Assembly (NCBI GenBank): GCA_052093225.1
Contig: JBQDDG010000003.1
Coordinates: 1 to 64,000, forward strand
Length of the DNA: 64,000 nt
Source: JB111 sp052093225
GTDB lineage: Bacteria > Actinomycetota > Actinomycetes > Actinomycetales > Actinomycetaceae
Direction of reading: 5' to 3'
This document shows, piece by piece, positions 53,531 to 62,546 of this stretch (within the stretch, counting starts at the first letter, position 1; each line of letters starts with the position of its first letter). Below the pieces are notes generated by a model that was given only the letters and a program-made list of their open reading frames with translations, had not been told where the DNA came from and did no database searches. A program made the translations under genes and the position numbers.

Positions 53531-54772
53531 CCCGATCTCACCGCGTAGCCGCGCGGCGAGATTCCCGACGGCGTCGCCCGCCTCGATCCTGTCGGCACCG
53601 AGCCAGCGCGCGACCTCTGTCAGCTCCGCGGCCAGCTCGCCGGCGATCTCGCCTGCGGACGGCCAGGCGCCGGGGCCCGTGGTGGGCAGGTCCGGCACCT
53701 GGTCCGGGTCCTCGGCGTGAACCTCCCGGACGCGCAGCACCCGCGCCGCGCGGTCCGCCTTGAGGTCGACGCGGGCCACGAGGTGCTCGCCGAGAAGGAA
53801 CGGGAGCACGTAGTAGCCGTGCGTCCGCTGCGCCGCCGGGGTGTAGATGCCGATCCGGTAGTGCATCCCCCACAGCGCGAGCAACCGGTCGCGCTCGAAG
53901 ACGAGCGGGTCGAACGGCGCGAGGAGCGCACGCGCCCCGACCGGACGCGGGGCCGGCGCGCCGGCGAGCCGGTAGTGGGGCGCTCGTACTCCCCGCACCG
54001 CGACGGCCTCGAGGAGACCGTCGTCGACAAGTCCCGCCACCGCCGTCGTCGTCTCCCTGACGGGGAGCCGGTGGTAGTCGGCGAGCGCGTTCGCGGAGGC
54101 TGTGCCGTGCGCCCGCGCCGCGACGAGGGTGAGCTCCCGGACCGCCTCGGGCCAGGACGGCGCCGGCTCGAGCGCAGCCGCCGGGAGGACGCGTCCGGGC
54201 AGGTCGAGCACCTGCTCGAACGCAGCGTTCCTGCCGGCGACCGCGAGCCTGCCGGTGCGCCACAACCGCTGGACCGCGACCTTGAGCGGCGACCAGTTCC
54301 ACCCCCACTGCGTCTTCTCGGCCCTCTCGTGCGCGAGGTGCTCGTGCAGATCGGTCGCCGTCACCGGACCGATCTCCTCGACGGCGGCCAGGACCTCCAC
54401 CATCACGGCGGCGTCGCCGAACCGCTTCTTCTCGAACCGGGCGTCCGCGGCCTCCCGGCGCGCGGCCTGGAGCGCGTAGGTGCGCGGCGGGACGAAGGAG
54501 GCCTCGTGGCACCACGTCTCGACCAGCAGCCGCGGGGGCCGGCCGGTCACCCGGTCGAGGATCGCCGTGTCGTAGGGGCCCACCCGCGCGAGGACCGGGA
54601 GCTGGTGGGCGCGGGCGAGGACGTTGACCGAGTCGATCTGCAGCAGGGCCGTGTCGGCGACGGCCCGCGCGACGTGGCGCCTCGCGGGGACCTGCGGTCG
54701 CCGGCGCGCGAGTCCCTGGGCCGCGACCGCGGCCCGGCGCACCTGACGGACGGAGATCTCGGGCAGCGGCAT
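53516..54772 (-). CDS. Winged-helix protein, YcaQ/HTH_42 DNA glycosylase family
   Basis: This 418-residue protein matches the family that includes the interstrand-crosslink glycosylase YcaQ/AlkX. The QxD motif is present in LLQIDSVNVLARAHQLPV, followed by SFVPPRTYALQAARRE and ALLAPFDPLVFERDRLLALWGM, HGYYVLPFLLGEHLVARVDLK. Whether it unhooks crosslinks is inferred. It lies between secA and hpf, the position of the mycobacterial homologue, so context gives no extra clue beyond possible DNA repair. Confidence 0.82.
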   Translation of the reverse strand: MPLPEISVRQVRRAAVAAQGLARRRPQVPARRHVARAVADTALLQIDSVNVLARAHQLPVLARVGPYDTAILDRVTGRPPRLLVETWCHEASFVPPRTYALQAARREAADARFEKKRFGDAAVMVEVLAAVEEIGPVTATDLHEHLAHERAEKTQWGWNWSPLKVAVQRLWRTGRLAVAGRNAAFEQVLDLPGRVLPAAALEPAPSWPEAVRELTLVAARAHGTASANALADYHRLPVRETTTAVAGLVDDGLLEAVAVRGVRAPHYRLAGAPAPRPVGARALLAPFDPLVFERDRLLALWGMHYRIGIYTPAAQRTHGYYVLPFLLGEHLVARVDLKADRAARVLRVREVHAEDPDQVPDLPTTGPGAWPSAGEIAGELAAELTEVARWLGADRIEAGDAVGNLAARLRGEIGRTDA

Positions 54773-54869
54773 CCCCGCATCGTCGCAGGTGCCCCCGACA
54801 CCGGCCGCCGGGGCACCTCGGTCAGCGATCCGTCACCGGTCAGCAGGCCGAACCGCCGGCGGTCCGTGA

Positions 54870-54898
54870 GCCGGCCCGGCCTCCGACACCGGGCCGGC
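54870..54898 (-). terminator. Hairpin terminator of hpf
   Basis: A perfect 10-bp stem (GCCGGCCCGG with CCGGGCCGGC) and 9-nt loop begin 10 nt after the hpf stop codon. Confidence 0.65.
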
Positions 54899-54908
54899 CC
54901 ACCTCCGG

Positions 54909-55550
54909 TCAGCAGGTGGCGTCGAGCCGGATGACTCCGTAGGACCAGCCCTTGCGCCGGTAGACCACGCAGGGCTGGCGGGTCTCCGAGTCGACGAACA
55001 GGTAGAACGGGTGCCCGACCATCTCCATCTCGTACAGCGCCTGGTCGACCGTCATCGGTTCGGCCTGGTGCAGCTTGTCGCGGACGATGACCGGCGAGTC
55101 GCCGAGCTGGGTCTCGACCGCCTCACCGGGACTCGTCGACGGCGTGGGGTGCTCGGCGATGGGCGCGTCGGTCTCGAGACCGTCCGGGATCGTCTCCTCC
55201 GTCTCGCGCGGGAGCTCGGCCGGCAGCGCGCGGTTCGCCTTGAGGTGCTTGTCCTTGCGCCGGTCGTGGTGCCGCCGAAGCCTCTCGAGCAGCTTGCCCG
55301 TGGCGAGGTCGAGCGCCGCGTACCGGTCCGCCGCGCTGGCCTCCGCGCGGATCACCGGCCCCTTGTCCCGCAACGTGATCTCGATGCGCTCCGCCTGGTC
55401 GGCGAGCCTCGGGTTCTTTTCGAGAGTGAGCTCGACGTCGACGCGCTGCGTGCGCGGAGCGAGCTGCGTGACCTTGGCGAGCTTGTCCTCCACGTGGGAA
55501 CGGAAGCGGTCGGCGACATCCGTGCCGCGACCCTTGACGACGATCTCCAT
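54909..55550 (-). CDS. hpf: Long-form ribosome hibernation promoting factor
   Basis: This 213-residue protein binds the 30S decoding region in stationary phase and, through its C-terminal domain, dimerises 70S into 100S particles. The N-terminal RaiA-like domain (MEIVVKGRGTDVADRFRSHVEDKLAKV) is joined by a Thr/Glu/Pro linker to the dimerisation domain (MTVDQALYEMEMVGHPFYLFVDSET). ATG 55550 is preferred because GGAGGT lies 4 nt upstream; the ATG at 55562 overlaps that site less well. Confidence 0.94.
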   Translation of the reverse strand: MEIVVKGRGTDVADRFRSHVEDKLAKVTQLAPRTQRVDVELTLEKNPRLADQAERIEITLRDKGPVIRAEASAADRYAALDLATGKLLERLRRHHDRRKDKHLKANRALPAELPRETEETIPDGLETDAPIAEHPTPSTSPGEAVETQLGDSPVIVRDKLHQAEPMTVDQALYEMEMVGHPFYLFVDSETRQPCVVYRRKGWSYGVIRLDATC

Positions 55551-55709
55551 GGTGACCTCCATCGGTCGGTGCGGGGCGGGTGGTACCCGCCGGCTGGTCG
55601 AGCGGGGCGCGGCCGGCGCCCGTCAGTGGGTGACGCACCTCCTCCCGCCTCGGGGACGACACAGCCACCCGGCGCGTGTCCGCGACCCGAGTGGCTCCAT
55701 GCATCAACG

Positions 55710-56669
55710 TTACCCGTTCCGACGCGTCCCGGACACCGGACGGACACCCGCCATCACCTGGTCGGACGCCCCGCGGCGCCCGGCGATCACCGGAAGGGAC
55801 GATCCGCCCGACGGCGTCGTGGCGCCCGGGGTGCGGGCGCTCGCGACGACGAACGCCCCCACCACCTCGACCCCCTCCGCGCGCAGCGCGGCTGCGCAGG
55901 CGGCAAGTGTGGCGCCGGTGGTGACGACGTCGTCCACCAGGAGGGCGACCGAACCGGCGGGGACCCGGGCACGGAGCTCGGGCGGCGCCGAACGGTTGCG
56001 CGCGCGCTCCCGCGCCGAGGAGCCCCGCTGACGGCGCGGTCCCCCGGACCGCGCAAGGAGGTCGACGGACGCGACCGATCGCGCTCCCTGCGCGGTGGCG
56101 TCCGGTTCGGTGTCTCCCGGTTCGGTGTCTCCCGGCCCGCTCTCCCCTCGCCCACTGACGCCTGCTCCGCTTGCGCCCCGCCTGCTTGGTCCCGGTCCAC
56201 TTGCGTTCGGCCAGCTTGCTCGCCGGGCAGCCGCAGCGAGACCGGCGGCCACGCCGTCGGCGAGCTCGGCCGCCACCAGCAGGCCGCTGCGCCTGCGCGC
56301 CGGGCCGGACGGGGCCGGCACCACGAGAAGGGCCCGGGCACCGGTGGCGGCCGAGACCTCCGGCCACAGGCGCTCGCCGGCACGCCGCCCGGACTCGCGC
56401 AGCACTGCGCGCAGGTGGCCGCGGCGTCCGGTCTTCCAGTCGATGACGATCCTGCGCAGCTCGCCTCGGTACTCCCCGAGCGACCACGCGCGCAGCACGT
56501 CCCCCTCCGCGGCGGTGAGCAGCGGCGCCGCCTCCGTGCAGTCCTCCGGCCGCGCCGCCAGCAGAGCCGCGCAGCGCCCACACAGCACCGTGCCCCACCC
56601 GCCGCAGCCCGAACACTCGGCGGGCACGACGAGCTCGAGCGCCGCCGCCGCGGCGTCCCTCAGTCCCAT
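55710..56669 (-). CDS. ComF-family phosphoribosyltransferase-like protein
   Basis: This 319-residue protein has the N-terminal zinc ribbon (Cys19, Cys22, Cys30 and Cys33) and the C-terminal PRPP-binding loop VALLVDDVVTTGATL. ComF-family proteins are linked to DNA uptake or recombination. Residues about 150-196 are an insertion of Gly/Ser/Pro/Arg with a doubled GDTEP, encoded by a 15-bp repeat (56104-56133), between the two halves of the fold. It is conserved next to hpf-secA. The C-terminal 30 residues are also extra. Confidence 0.85.
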   Translation of the reverse strand: MGLRDAAAAALELVVPAECSGCGGWGTVLCGRCAALLAARPEDCTEAAPLLTAAEGDVLRAWSLGEYRGELRRIVIDWKTGRRGHLRAVLRESGRRAGERLWPEVSAATGARALLVVPAPSGPARRRSGLLVAAELADGVAAGLAAAARRASWPNASGPGPSRRGASGAGVSGRGESGPGDTEPGDTEPDATAQGARSVASVDLLARSGGPRRQRGSSARERARNRSAPPELRARVPAGSVALLVDDVVTTGATLAACAAALRAEGVEVVGAFVVASARTPGATTPSGGSSLPVIAGRRGASDQVMAGVRPVSGTRRNG

Positions 56670-56720
56670 GCCGCCAGGCTGACGCACTCCCCCGGTCGGG
56701 GCCGTCCGGGGGGACAGGGT

Positions 56721-56785
56721 CTGTGGAAGGCGATGTACGGACCGGGCCTGTGGAGGGCGACGCGCGGACCGCGGGTGTGGAGCGG
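56721..56785. repeat. 27-bp tandem repeats between comF-like gene and lpqB
   Basis: Units beginning CTGTGGA, CTGTGGA and GTGTGGA at 56721, 56748 and 56775 are spaced 27 bp apart, with decreasing similarity. Confidence 0.75.
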
Positions 56786-56806
56786 CCGGCGAGAACCGTA
56801 CGGCGG

Positions 56807-58684
56807 TCAGCCCGGGTAGGCCGGGTCGGAGACGCCGTCGAGGAACTTCGTCCACGAGGCGCCGGTCAGCTCGTAGAGGCCGAGGTCCGCCGTCTGCACG
56901 ACGATGCCGCTCTGCCCACGCCCGGCGGTGAGGGCGACCGCTCCCTGCAGCGGCGGCAGCGGCTCGGTCCGGCCGCCGATGCTCACCAGGTAGGGACGCA
57001 GCGCGGGGTCGGTCGTCGTCCGGCCGAGCACGACCAGGGTCGTCGAGTCGATCCACGCCAGGTCCGTCGCATCGACGAGCGGCACGCCCACCCGCGCCTG
57101 CGTCGTGCCGATCGACCGCGGCTCGTCGTCGGGCCCGCGCTGCACGCCCGCCACCTCGATGAGCACCGAGCCGCCGCCCTCCCGGATGACGGCCACCCGC
57201 GACCCCTCGCGCGAGACGCGCATCGACCGCACCACCGAGCCGTCGAGCCAGGGGGCGTCGATCTCGGTCATCCCCCCGCTCGGCACGGCCGCCCGCAGCG
57301 CACCCGCATTGGCGCGCTCGCCGGTCCACGCCCAGCCGTACCGGTCCATCGTCGGCTCGATGAGGTCGGAGCCCGAGGCGACCAGCCGCGCGCCCCGCCC
57401 CTGGGTCGGCGCCGCCATCATCCGGGTCGGCCCGTCCAGGTAGACCTGCCCGTCCGGCGGGTCCGCGGGCGAGCCCGCCGGCGAGGAGGGCGAGCCGGTC
57501 CGCGGCGCAGCGGCACCGGAGACCCGCACGGCGAGCCCGCCCTCCAGCTCGACGAGCTCCTCCTCCGTGACGCCGAGCAGCGGCTGCGGCGTGTAGGGGT
57601 AGGACGGGAGCTGCGGGACCGACCCGATCGTCAGCGGGTTGCCGCCGACGGTGACGGTGATGTCGGAGACGCTCGGGACCCCGGTGAGCGTGCGCTGCAG
57701 TTGGGCGACGAGGAGCTCACGCTCGCGGGCGCTCGCGTCGAGCACGTCGTCGGTGAGGTCGACGGTGGCGGTGCCGTCGTCGATGTCCACCGAGCTGAGC
57801 AGCAGCCTGGTCGAGACCGGCGCCGGGGTCTGCACGGCGGGCTCCAGCCAGGCGGACGGGCCCGCGAGCACCCCCTGGACCAGTGAGGAGGCAAGGCTCT
57901 GGCGCGGGTAGTGCCGCAGGTCCGCGACGAGGGTCTCGCCGTCGGCCGAGGGGAAGTACAGGGGCGCCGCAGTGAACTGGGTGGAGAACGACTCCGCGGA
58001 GAGCAGGAGGCCGTCCTCGAGGGAGATGATCCGCCACTCGCCGTCGTCGTTGCGGGCGAGCGTGAACGCGGTGTCGATCTCGTGGTCCGGCGCCGCCTCC
58101 GTGTAGTGCCCCGAGCTGTCGACGACGGCGGACAGGCGGGTCGAGACGGTGACGCCACCGTCCTCGCTGGTCGCCAGGTCGGTGACCTCGGAGTCCGGGT
58201 AGACGCGCACCTGGGACAGGGGCTGCCAGGCGGCCGCCGCCGATTCCCCGAGGAACTGGCGGGCGACGCTGAAGTCGTCGGCGAAGCCCGTGGCGCTCGC
58301 CAGGAGGAAGCCCTCGACGACCTGGTCAGGGCTGGCGCCCTCCCGCGGGCCCTGCGCGACGAGGCCGGGCGGCTGCTCGGCGCTCACCGTCGGGTCGGCG
58401 GCCACCACCGGGCCGGAGCCCGGCAGGTTCGCGCACCCCGCGAGGAGCGCGAGGGAGAGGAGCATCGCGAGGAGGGCGCCCGCGCGGCGGCGGGGCCCGG
58501 ACGCCGGGCGCGGCGTGGACGACGGGCGGGTCCGCGACCACGCCGGGGCCCACGTCCGGAACCGCGAGCGCGACGTGGACGACGGGCGGGTCCGCGACCA
58601 GGCCGGGGTCCACGTCCGGAACCGTGAGCGCGGCGTGGACGCCGCACGCGACCGGGCGTGGTCCGGCGTCGGCGCGGGGCTCAC
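56807..58684 (-). CDS. lpqB: Lipoprotein LpqB, MtrAB-associated
   Basis: This 625-residue lipoprotein has the lipobox LLAGC with Cys84, a GerMN domain and a C-terminal beta-propeller. In mycobacteria LpqB binds the extracellular part of MtrB and tunes MtrA signalling. The GTG at 58684 overlaps the mtrB stop (GTGA), but it puts over 60 residues before the signal helix. Two 20-residue tandem copies (SRFRTWTPAWSRTRPSST type) account for most of this. A shorter true start inside the repeats is possible. Confidence 0.9.
   Translation of the reverse strand: MSPAPTPDHARSRAASTPRSRFRTWTPAWSRTRPSSTSRSRFRTWAPAWSRTRPSSTPRPASGPRRRAGALLAMLLSLALLAGCANLPGSGPVVAADPTVSAEQPPGLVAQGPREGASPDQVVEGFLLASATGFADDFSVARQFLGESAAAAWQPLSQVRVYPDSEVTDLATSEDGGVTVSTRLSAVVDSSGHYTEAAPDHEIDTAFTLARNDDGEWRIISLEDGLLLSAESFSTQFTAAPLYFPSADGETLVADLRHYPRQSLASSLVQGVLAGPSAWLEPAVQTPAPVSTRLLLSSVDIDDGTATVDLTDDVLDASARERELLVAQLQRTLTGVPSVSDITVTVGGNPLTIGSVPQLPSYPYTPQPLLGVTEEELVELEGGLAVRVSGAAAPRTGSPSSPAGSPADPPDGQVYLDGPTRMMAAPTQGRGARLVASGSDLIEPTMDRYGWAWTGERANAGALRAAVPSGGMTEIDAPWLDGSVVRSMRVSREGSRVAVIREGGGSVLIEVAGVQRGPDDEPRSIGTTQARVGVPLVDATDLAWIDSTTLVVLGRTTTDPALRPYLVSIGGRTEPLPPLQGAVALTAGRGQSGIVVQTADLGLYELTGASWTKFLDGVSDPAYPG
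58505..58640. repeat. 60-bp tandem duplication at the lpqB 5' end
   Basis: Two nearly identical 60-bp units encode the doubled 20-residue segment before the LpqB signal peptide, with partial flanking copies. Confidence 0.85.
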
Positions 58685-60426
58685 GGCGTGTTCCCCGACT
58701 CGGTGCTGCCGGTGGACCGGCCGTGGAGCTCGACGAGCGGCATGGCGACGGCGGGCTCGATCTCGTCGTCGGGCCACAGCTTGATCGGGGACGGACCGAC
58801 CGGCTCGCCCTCCTCGCGCGGGATCGTCAGCAGGAAGGCCGCGCCCTCGCCGCTGCGGCCGGCGGCGGAGAGCGTGCCGCCGTGCAGGCCGACGTCCTCC
58901 TGCGCGATCGACAGGCCGAGCCCGGTGCCGCCGGTGGTCCGCGTCCGGGCGGTGTCGCCCCGCCAGAAGCGGTCGAACACCCGCTCGGCGTGCTCCTCGG
59001 ACATGCCGACGCCGTGGTCACGCACGAGCACGGCCACGGTGCGGTCGTCGGACGCGACCGAGAGGTCGACGGGCCTGCCCTCGGAGTGCTCGATCGCGTT
59101 GACGAGGAGGTTGCGGACCACACGCTCGATCCGCCGGGCGTCGACCTCCGCCGTGCAGCTCGGCGTCAGGCGGTGCACCGTCACGCGGGCCCCCTTCCGC
59201 TCGGCGAGCAGCTCGTGCCCGTCGGCGACGCCCTGGACGAGCTCGGCGATGTCGGTGGGCCCGACCTCCAGGATGGCCGCCCCGGCGTCGAACCGCGAGA
59301 TCTCCAGCAGGTCGGCGAGCATGTGGTCGAACCGCTCGATCTGGGCCACGAGCAGCTCGGCCGAGCGCGCGACCGGCGGCGCGAAGTCCTCGCGCTGGTC
59401 GTGGATGAGGTCCGCCGCCATGCGGATCGTCGTCAGCGGCGTGCGCAGCTCGTGGCTGACGTCGGAGACGAACCGCTGCTGGAGCCGGGAGAGCTCCGAC
59501 ATGTCGCTGATCTGCTGCTGCAGCGACTCCGCCATCTCGTTGAACGACTCCGCGAGCAGCGCCACCTCGTCGGTCCCGCGCACGTCCATGCGTTCGTCGA
59601 GCAGCCCCGCCGCCAGGCGTTCGGCCGTACGGGAAGCCTGCCGCACGGGCCGGAGCACCCAGCGCAGGACGAGGGCGGCCATCGCGGCGACCAGCACCAC
59701 GAGGGCGAGCGCCGCGAAGGCGAGCACGGAGGTGACGAGCGAGATCACCTGCTGCTCGGGGCCGAGCGTGTACACGTTGTAGAGCTCGTACTCACCGGCC
59801 ACGGGCAGCAGGACGGGGGCGCCGACCACGACGGCAGGCGTCTCCTCGCCCTCGATCTCGATCGTCACCGACTGCCAGTGCAGCGACGCGCCGGGCTCGA
59901 CGGCCGCGTGCATCTCCTCGCTGATGAGGTCGAGCAGCGTGGCCGAGCTCGTGGGCGTGACGATGGTCGGTCCGCTCGCGTGCTCCTCGTCGCGCGTGAT
60001 GGCGGTCCCGACGACGCCGGCCGAGACACCCTGGCTGAGATCGACGATGTCCGTGGCGTCCGTCTGGACCTGGCTCGGGGTGGTGGCCACGGAGTCGTCG
60101 AGGTCCGACTGCGCCTGCGCCGCACGGTCCGCGGCATCGGCGACGATCTGCTCGACCCGCGTCTCGAACAGCCGGTCACGGATCTCCGCCGTGACGAAGG
60201 CGCCGATGATCCCGAGCCCGATGAGGCCGCCGGCCACCGTCACAGTGACGACGCGCACGGCCAGCGAGCCGCGCCATCTGCGCGCGGCGCTCAGCGACTT
60301 GCGCCGGATCCGCGCGCGCCAGGACCGCCGCGGCGGCGACGGCGATGTCGGCTCTGGCTCTCCTGCGGCCCGAACCCCCGACTCGTCCGACGACGCGGCG
60401 ACCGCCGGCGCGTCGGCGGTGCTCAC
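58681..60426 (-). CDS. mtrB: Sensor histidine kinase MtrB
   Basis: This 581-residue kinase has membrane helices at about 57-79 and 228-253 flanking an extracellular domain, then HAMP, the phosphoacceptor His325 (VSDVSHELRTP), the N box (NLLVNAIEHSEG) and G boxes (DHGVGMSE, GGTGLGLSIAQ). It phosphorylates MtrA to couple cell-wall growth and division. GTG start overlaps the mtrA stop; its own stop overlaps lpqB. A 55-residue Ser/Pro/Arg cytoplasmic lead precedes the first helix. Confidence 0.95.
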   Translation of the reverse strand: MSTADAPAVAASSDESGVRAAGEPEPTSPSPPRRSWRARIRRKSLSAARRWRGSLAVRVVTVTVAGGLIGLGIIGAFVTAEIRDRLFETRVEQIVADAADRAAQAQSDLDDSVATTPSQVQTDATDIVDLSQGVSAGVVGTAITRDEEHASGPTIVTPTSSATLLDLISEEMHAAVEPGASLHWQSVTIEIEGEETPAVVVGAPVLLPVAGEYELYNVYTLGPEQQVISLVTSVLAFAALALVVLVAAMAALVLRWVLRPVRQASRTAERLAAGLLDERMDVRGTDEVALLAESFNEMAESLQQQISDMSELSRLQQRFVSDVSHELRTPLTTIRMAADLIHDQREDFAPPVARSAELLVAQIERFDHMLADLLEISRFDAGAAILEVGPTDIAELVQGVADGHELLAERKGARVTVHRLTPSCTAEVDARRIERVVRNLLVNAIEHSEGRPVDLSVASDDRTVAVLVRDHGVGMSEEHAERVFDRFWRGDTARTRTTGGTGLGLSIAQEDVGLHGGTLSAAGRSGEGAAFLLTIPREEGEPVGPSPIKLWPDDEIEPAVAMPLVELHGRSTGSTESGNTP

Positions 60427-61106
60427 GCCTGGGCGGGTCCGGCCCGGTAGCCGACACCGCGGACGGTGACGACGACCTGCGGGTTCTCCGGGTCGATCTC
60501 GACCTTGGCGCGCAGGCGCTGGACGTGGACGTTGACGAGCCTGGTGTCGGCGGAGTGCCTGTAGCCCCACACGGACTCCAGCAGCTGCTCGCGCGTGAAC
60601 ACCTGGCGGGGCTTGCGGGCGAGCGCCACCACGAGGTCGAACTCCAGCGGGGTGAGCGGGATGAGCTCCTCCCCGCGGCGTACCTCGTGGGCGGCGACGT
60701 CGATGTCGAGGTCGCTGATGCGCAGCCGTTCGGGATCGACGTCGTCCTGCCGGCGCAGGCGCGCGCGGATCCGGGCGACGAGCTCCTTCGGCTTGAAGGG
60801 CTTCTGGACGTAGTCGTCGGCGCCGGCCTCGAGCCCGGCGACCACGTCGAGCGTGTCGGAGCGGGCCGTGAGCATGATGATCGGGACGTCGGACTCCGCC
60901 CGGATGATCCGGCAGATCTGGATCCCGTCGAGCCCCGGCAGCATGAGGTCGAGCAGCACGATGTCCGGGTGCGTCTGGCGGAAGGTCTCCGGCGCCGCGG
61001 CCCCGTCGGCGACGTGCACGACGTCGAACCCCTCCGACTGCAGCACGATGCCGATCATCTCGGCGAGGGCGACGTCGTCGTCGACGACCAGTAGACGCGC
61101 GTTCAT
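60423..61106 (-). CDS. mtrA: Response regulator MtrA
   Basis: This 227-residue OmpR-type regulator has phosphoacceptor Asp53 (LLDLMLPG), the switch Lys in DDYVQKPFKP, and a winged-helix DNA-binding domain (LTPLEFDLVVALARKPRQVF, VWGYRHSADTRLVNVHVQRL) closely matching mycobacterial MtrA. In Actinobacteria it controls peptidoglycan hydrolases, osmoprotection and replication/division genes. ATG 61106 is preferred; GTG 61112 would add two residues. Divergent from the membrane-protein cluster. Confidence 0.96.
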   Translation of the reverse strand: MNARLLVVDDDVALAEMIGIVLQSEGFDVVHVADGAAAPETFRQTHPDIVLLDLMLPGLDGIQICRIIRAESDVPIIMLTARSDTLDVVAGLEAGADDYVQKPFKPKELVARIRARLRRQDDVDPERLRISDLDIDVAAHEVRRGEELIPLTPLEFDLVVALARKPRQVFTREQLLESVWGYRHSADTRLVNVHVQRLRAKVEIDPENPQVVVTVRGVGYRAGPAQA

Positions 61107-61202
61107 GCCCACAGTGTCCTACACGGACCGGGTAGTTCTGCGGGCGGGCGCGCCGTGGATGCGTGGCACGATGTCGCGCAGGCACAGGTGGACGGAGGCG
61201 AG

Positions 61203-62546
61203 ATGGGACAGGGCACGCACGGCGACGGCCGGTACGGGCAGTACGGACAGTTCGGCGACGACCCCACGGCGCCCGTCCCGCAGGACCCTCAGCACAGGCA
61301 GTACGGACAGTTCGGCGACGACCCCACGGCGCCCGTCCCGCAGACGGACGGCACGGACCGCTACGGGGCCTACGGCGCGACGATGCCGGACGCCTCCGGC
61401 GCGGGCGGCCGGACGCCGTCGACGCCGCCTCCGACCGGCTGGGGCACCGCGGCATCCCCCGGCGGGTGGGGCGCACCGGCCCCCGGCAGCGGGTGGGGCG
61501 CACTGGCGCCCGGCACCGGCTGGGGCGCGCCGGCGCCCGCCGCGGGCAGCCCGGGCGGCTACGGCCAGTTCGGCATGGCCGACGCCCCGGGCACCGGTTC
61601 GTGGGCCGCGGACAGCATGGCCGGCGGACGCCCGGGCATCATCCCGCTGCGTCCTCTCCGTCTCGGCGACATCCTCGAGGGCGCGTTCGCGGCCGTGCGG
61701 CACAACCCCGCGGTGATGTTCTTCTACGCGGGCGTCGTCGGCGTCGTCGGCGCGATCCTGGCCGTCGTGCCCAACTGGGCGGCCTCCAACGCGACCACCT
61801 CGCTGACGATCGAGGAGGCTTCGGGCGTCCAGGCGCTCGGTTCCCTCGTGCTCGCCGCCGTCATCGGTCTCACGTCGCTCGCGGCCACCGGTGCACTGGT
61901 CATCTCCGTCAGCCGGTCGGCGATCGGTCAGCGCGTCTCGATCGGTCAGGTGTGGTCCGCCGTCAAGGGGCGGATCCTCGCCCTCCTCGGGCTCAGCCTG
62001 CTGATCATGCTCATCGTGTGGGGGCTCGCCCTCCTCACGGGGATCATCCTCGGCATCGGCATGGTCGCCGTCGTCGCCGGACTCATCGCCGCCGCGCCCG
62101 AGTCGGCGGGCGGGGTCGTGGCGGTCATCGCCCTCATCGTCGTCGCCGTGCTCGCGTCCGCGATCCCGATGTTCATCGTGCTCGCCCGGCTCTCCCTCGC
62201 CTATCCCGCCGTCGTGCTGGAGAAGGCGGGCCCGGGGACAGCGCTGTCGAGGTCCTGGTCGCTGACGAAGGGGTCCACCTGGCGCGTGGTCGGCATCTAC
62301 GTCCTCGCCTTCCTCATCGCGGGGGTCATCGTCGCCGTCGTCGGGGTACCGGTCGCCCTCGTCGGTCAGCTCCTGGGCCTGTCCCCCGCCCTCATGGTCA
62401 TCGCCGTGACCCTGCTCGACGTCCTCGTCAGCCTGGTCACCACGCCCTTCACCGCGGGGGTCATCTCGCTCGTCTACATCGACCAGCGCATGCGGCGCGA
62501 AGGCCTCGACGTCCAGCTCGCCCGGGCCGCCGCGAACCGTGGTTGA
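61203..62546 (+). CDS. Polytopic membrane protein with Gly/Pro-rich repeat N-terminus
   Basis: This 447-residue protein starts with about 145 disordered residues: a doubled QYGQFGDDPTAPVPQ segment, then GWG/AP-rich repeats. About six to eight hydrophobic helices follow, with PLRLGDILEGAFAAVRHNPAVMF and SRSWSLTKGSTWRVVGIYVLAF. These are typical of the family annotated as glycerophosphoryl diester phosphodiesterase membrane domain; no catalytic domain is present. ATG 61203 has GGAGG 7 nt upstream. First gene of a DUF4129/DUF4350 cluster. Confidence 0.82.
   Translation: MGQGTHGDGRYGQYGQFGDDPTAPVPQDPQHRQYGQFGDDPTAPVPQTDGTDRYGAYGATMPDASGAGGRTPSTPPPTGWGTAASPGGWGAPAPGSGWGALAPGTGWGAPAPAAGSPGGYGQFGMADAPGTGSWAADSMAGGRPGIIPLRPLRLGDILEGAFAAVRHNPAVMFFYAGVVGVVGAILAVVPNWAASNATTSLTIEEASGVQALGSLVLAAVIGLTSLAATGALVISVSRSAIGQRVSIGQVWSAVKGRILALLGLSLLIMLIVWGLALLTGIILGIGMVAVVAGLIAAAPESAGGVVAVIALIVVAVLASAIPMFIVLARLSLAYPAVVLEKAGPGTALSRSWSLTKGSTWRVVGIYVLAFLIAGVIVAVVGVPVALVGQLLGLSPALMVIAVTLLDVLVSLVTTPFTAGVISLVYIDQRMRREGLDVQLARAAANRG
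61238..61343. repeat. 60-bp tandem repeat in the N-terminus of the membrane protein gene
   Basis: A block starting CAGTACGGACAGTTCGGCGA at 61239 recurs exactly 60 bp later with more than 40 identical bases, encoding the same residues. Confidence 0.92.
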
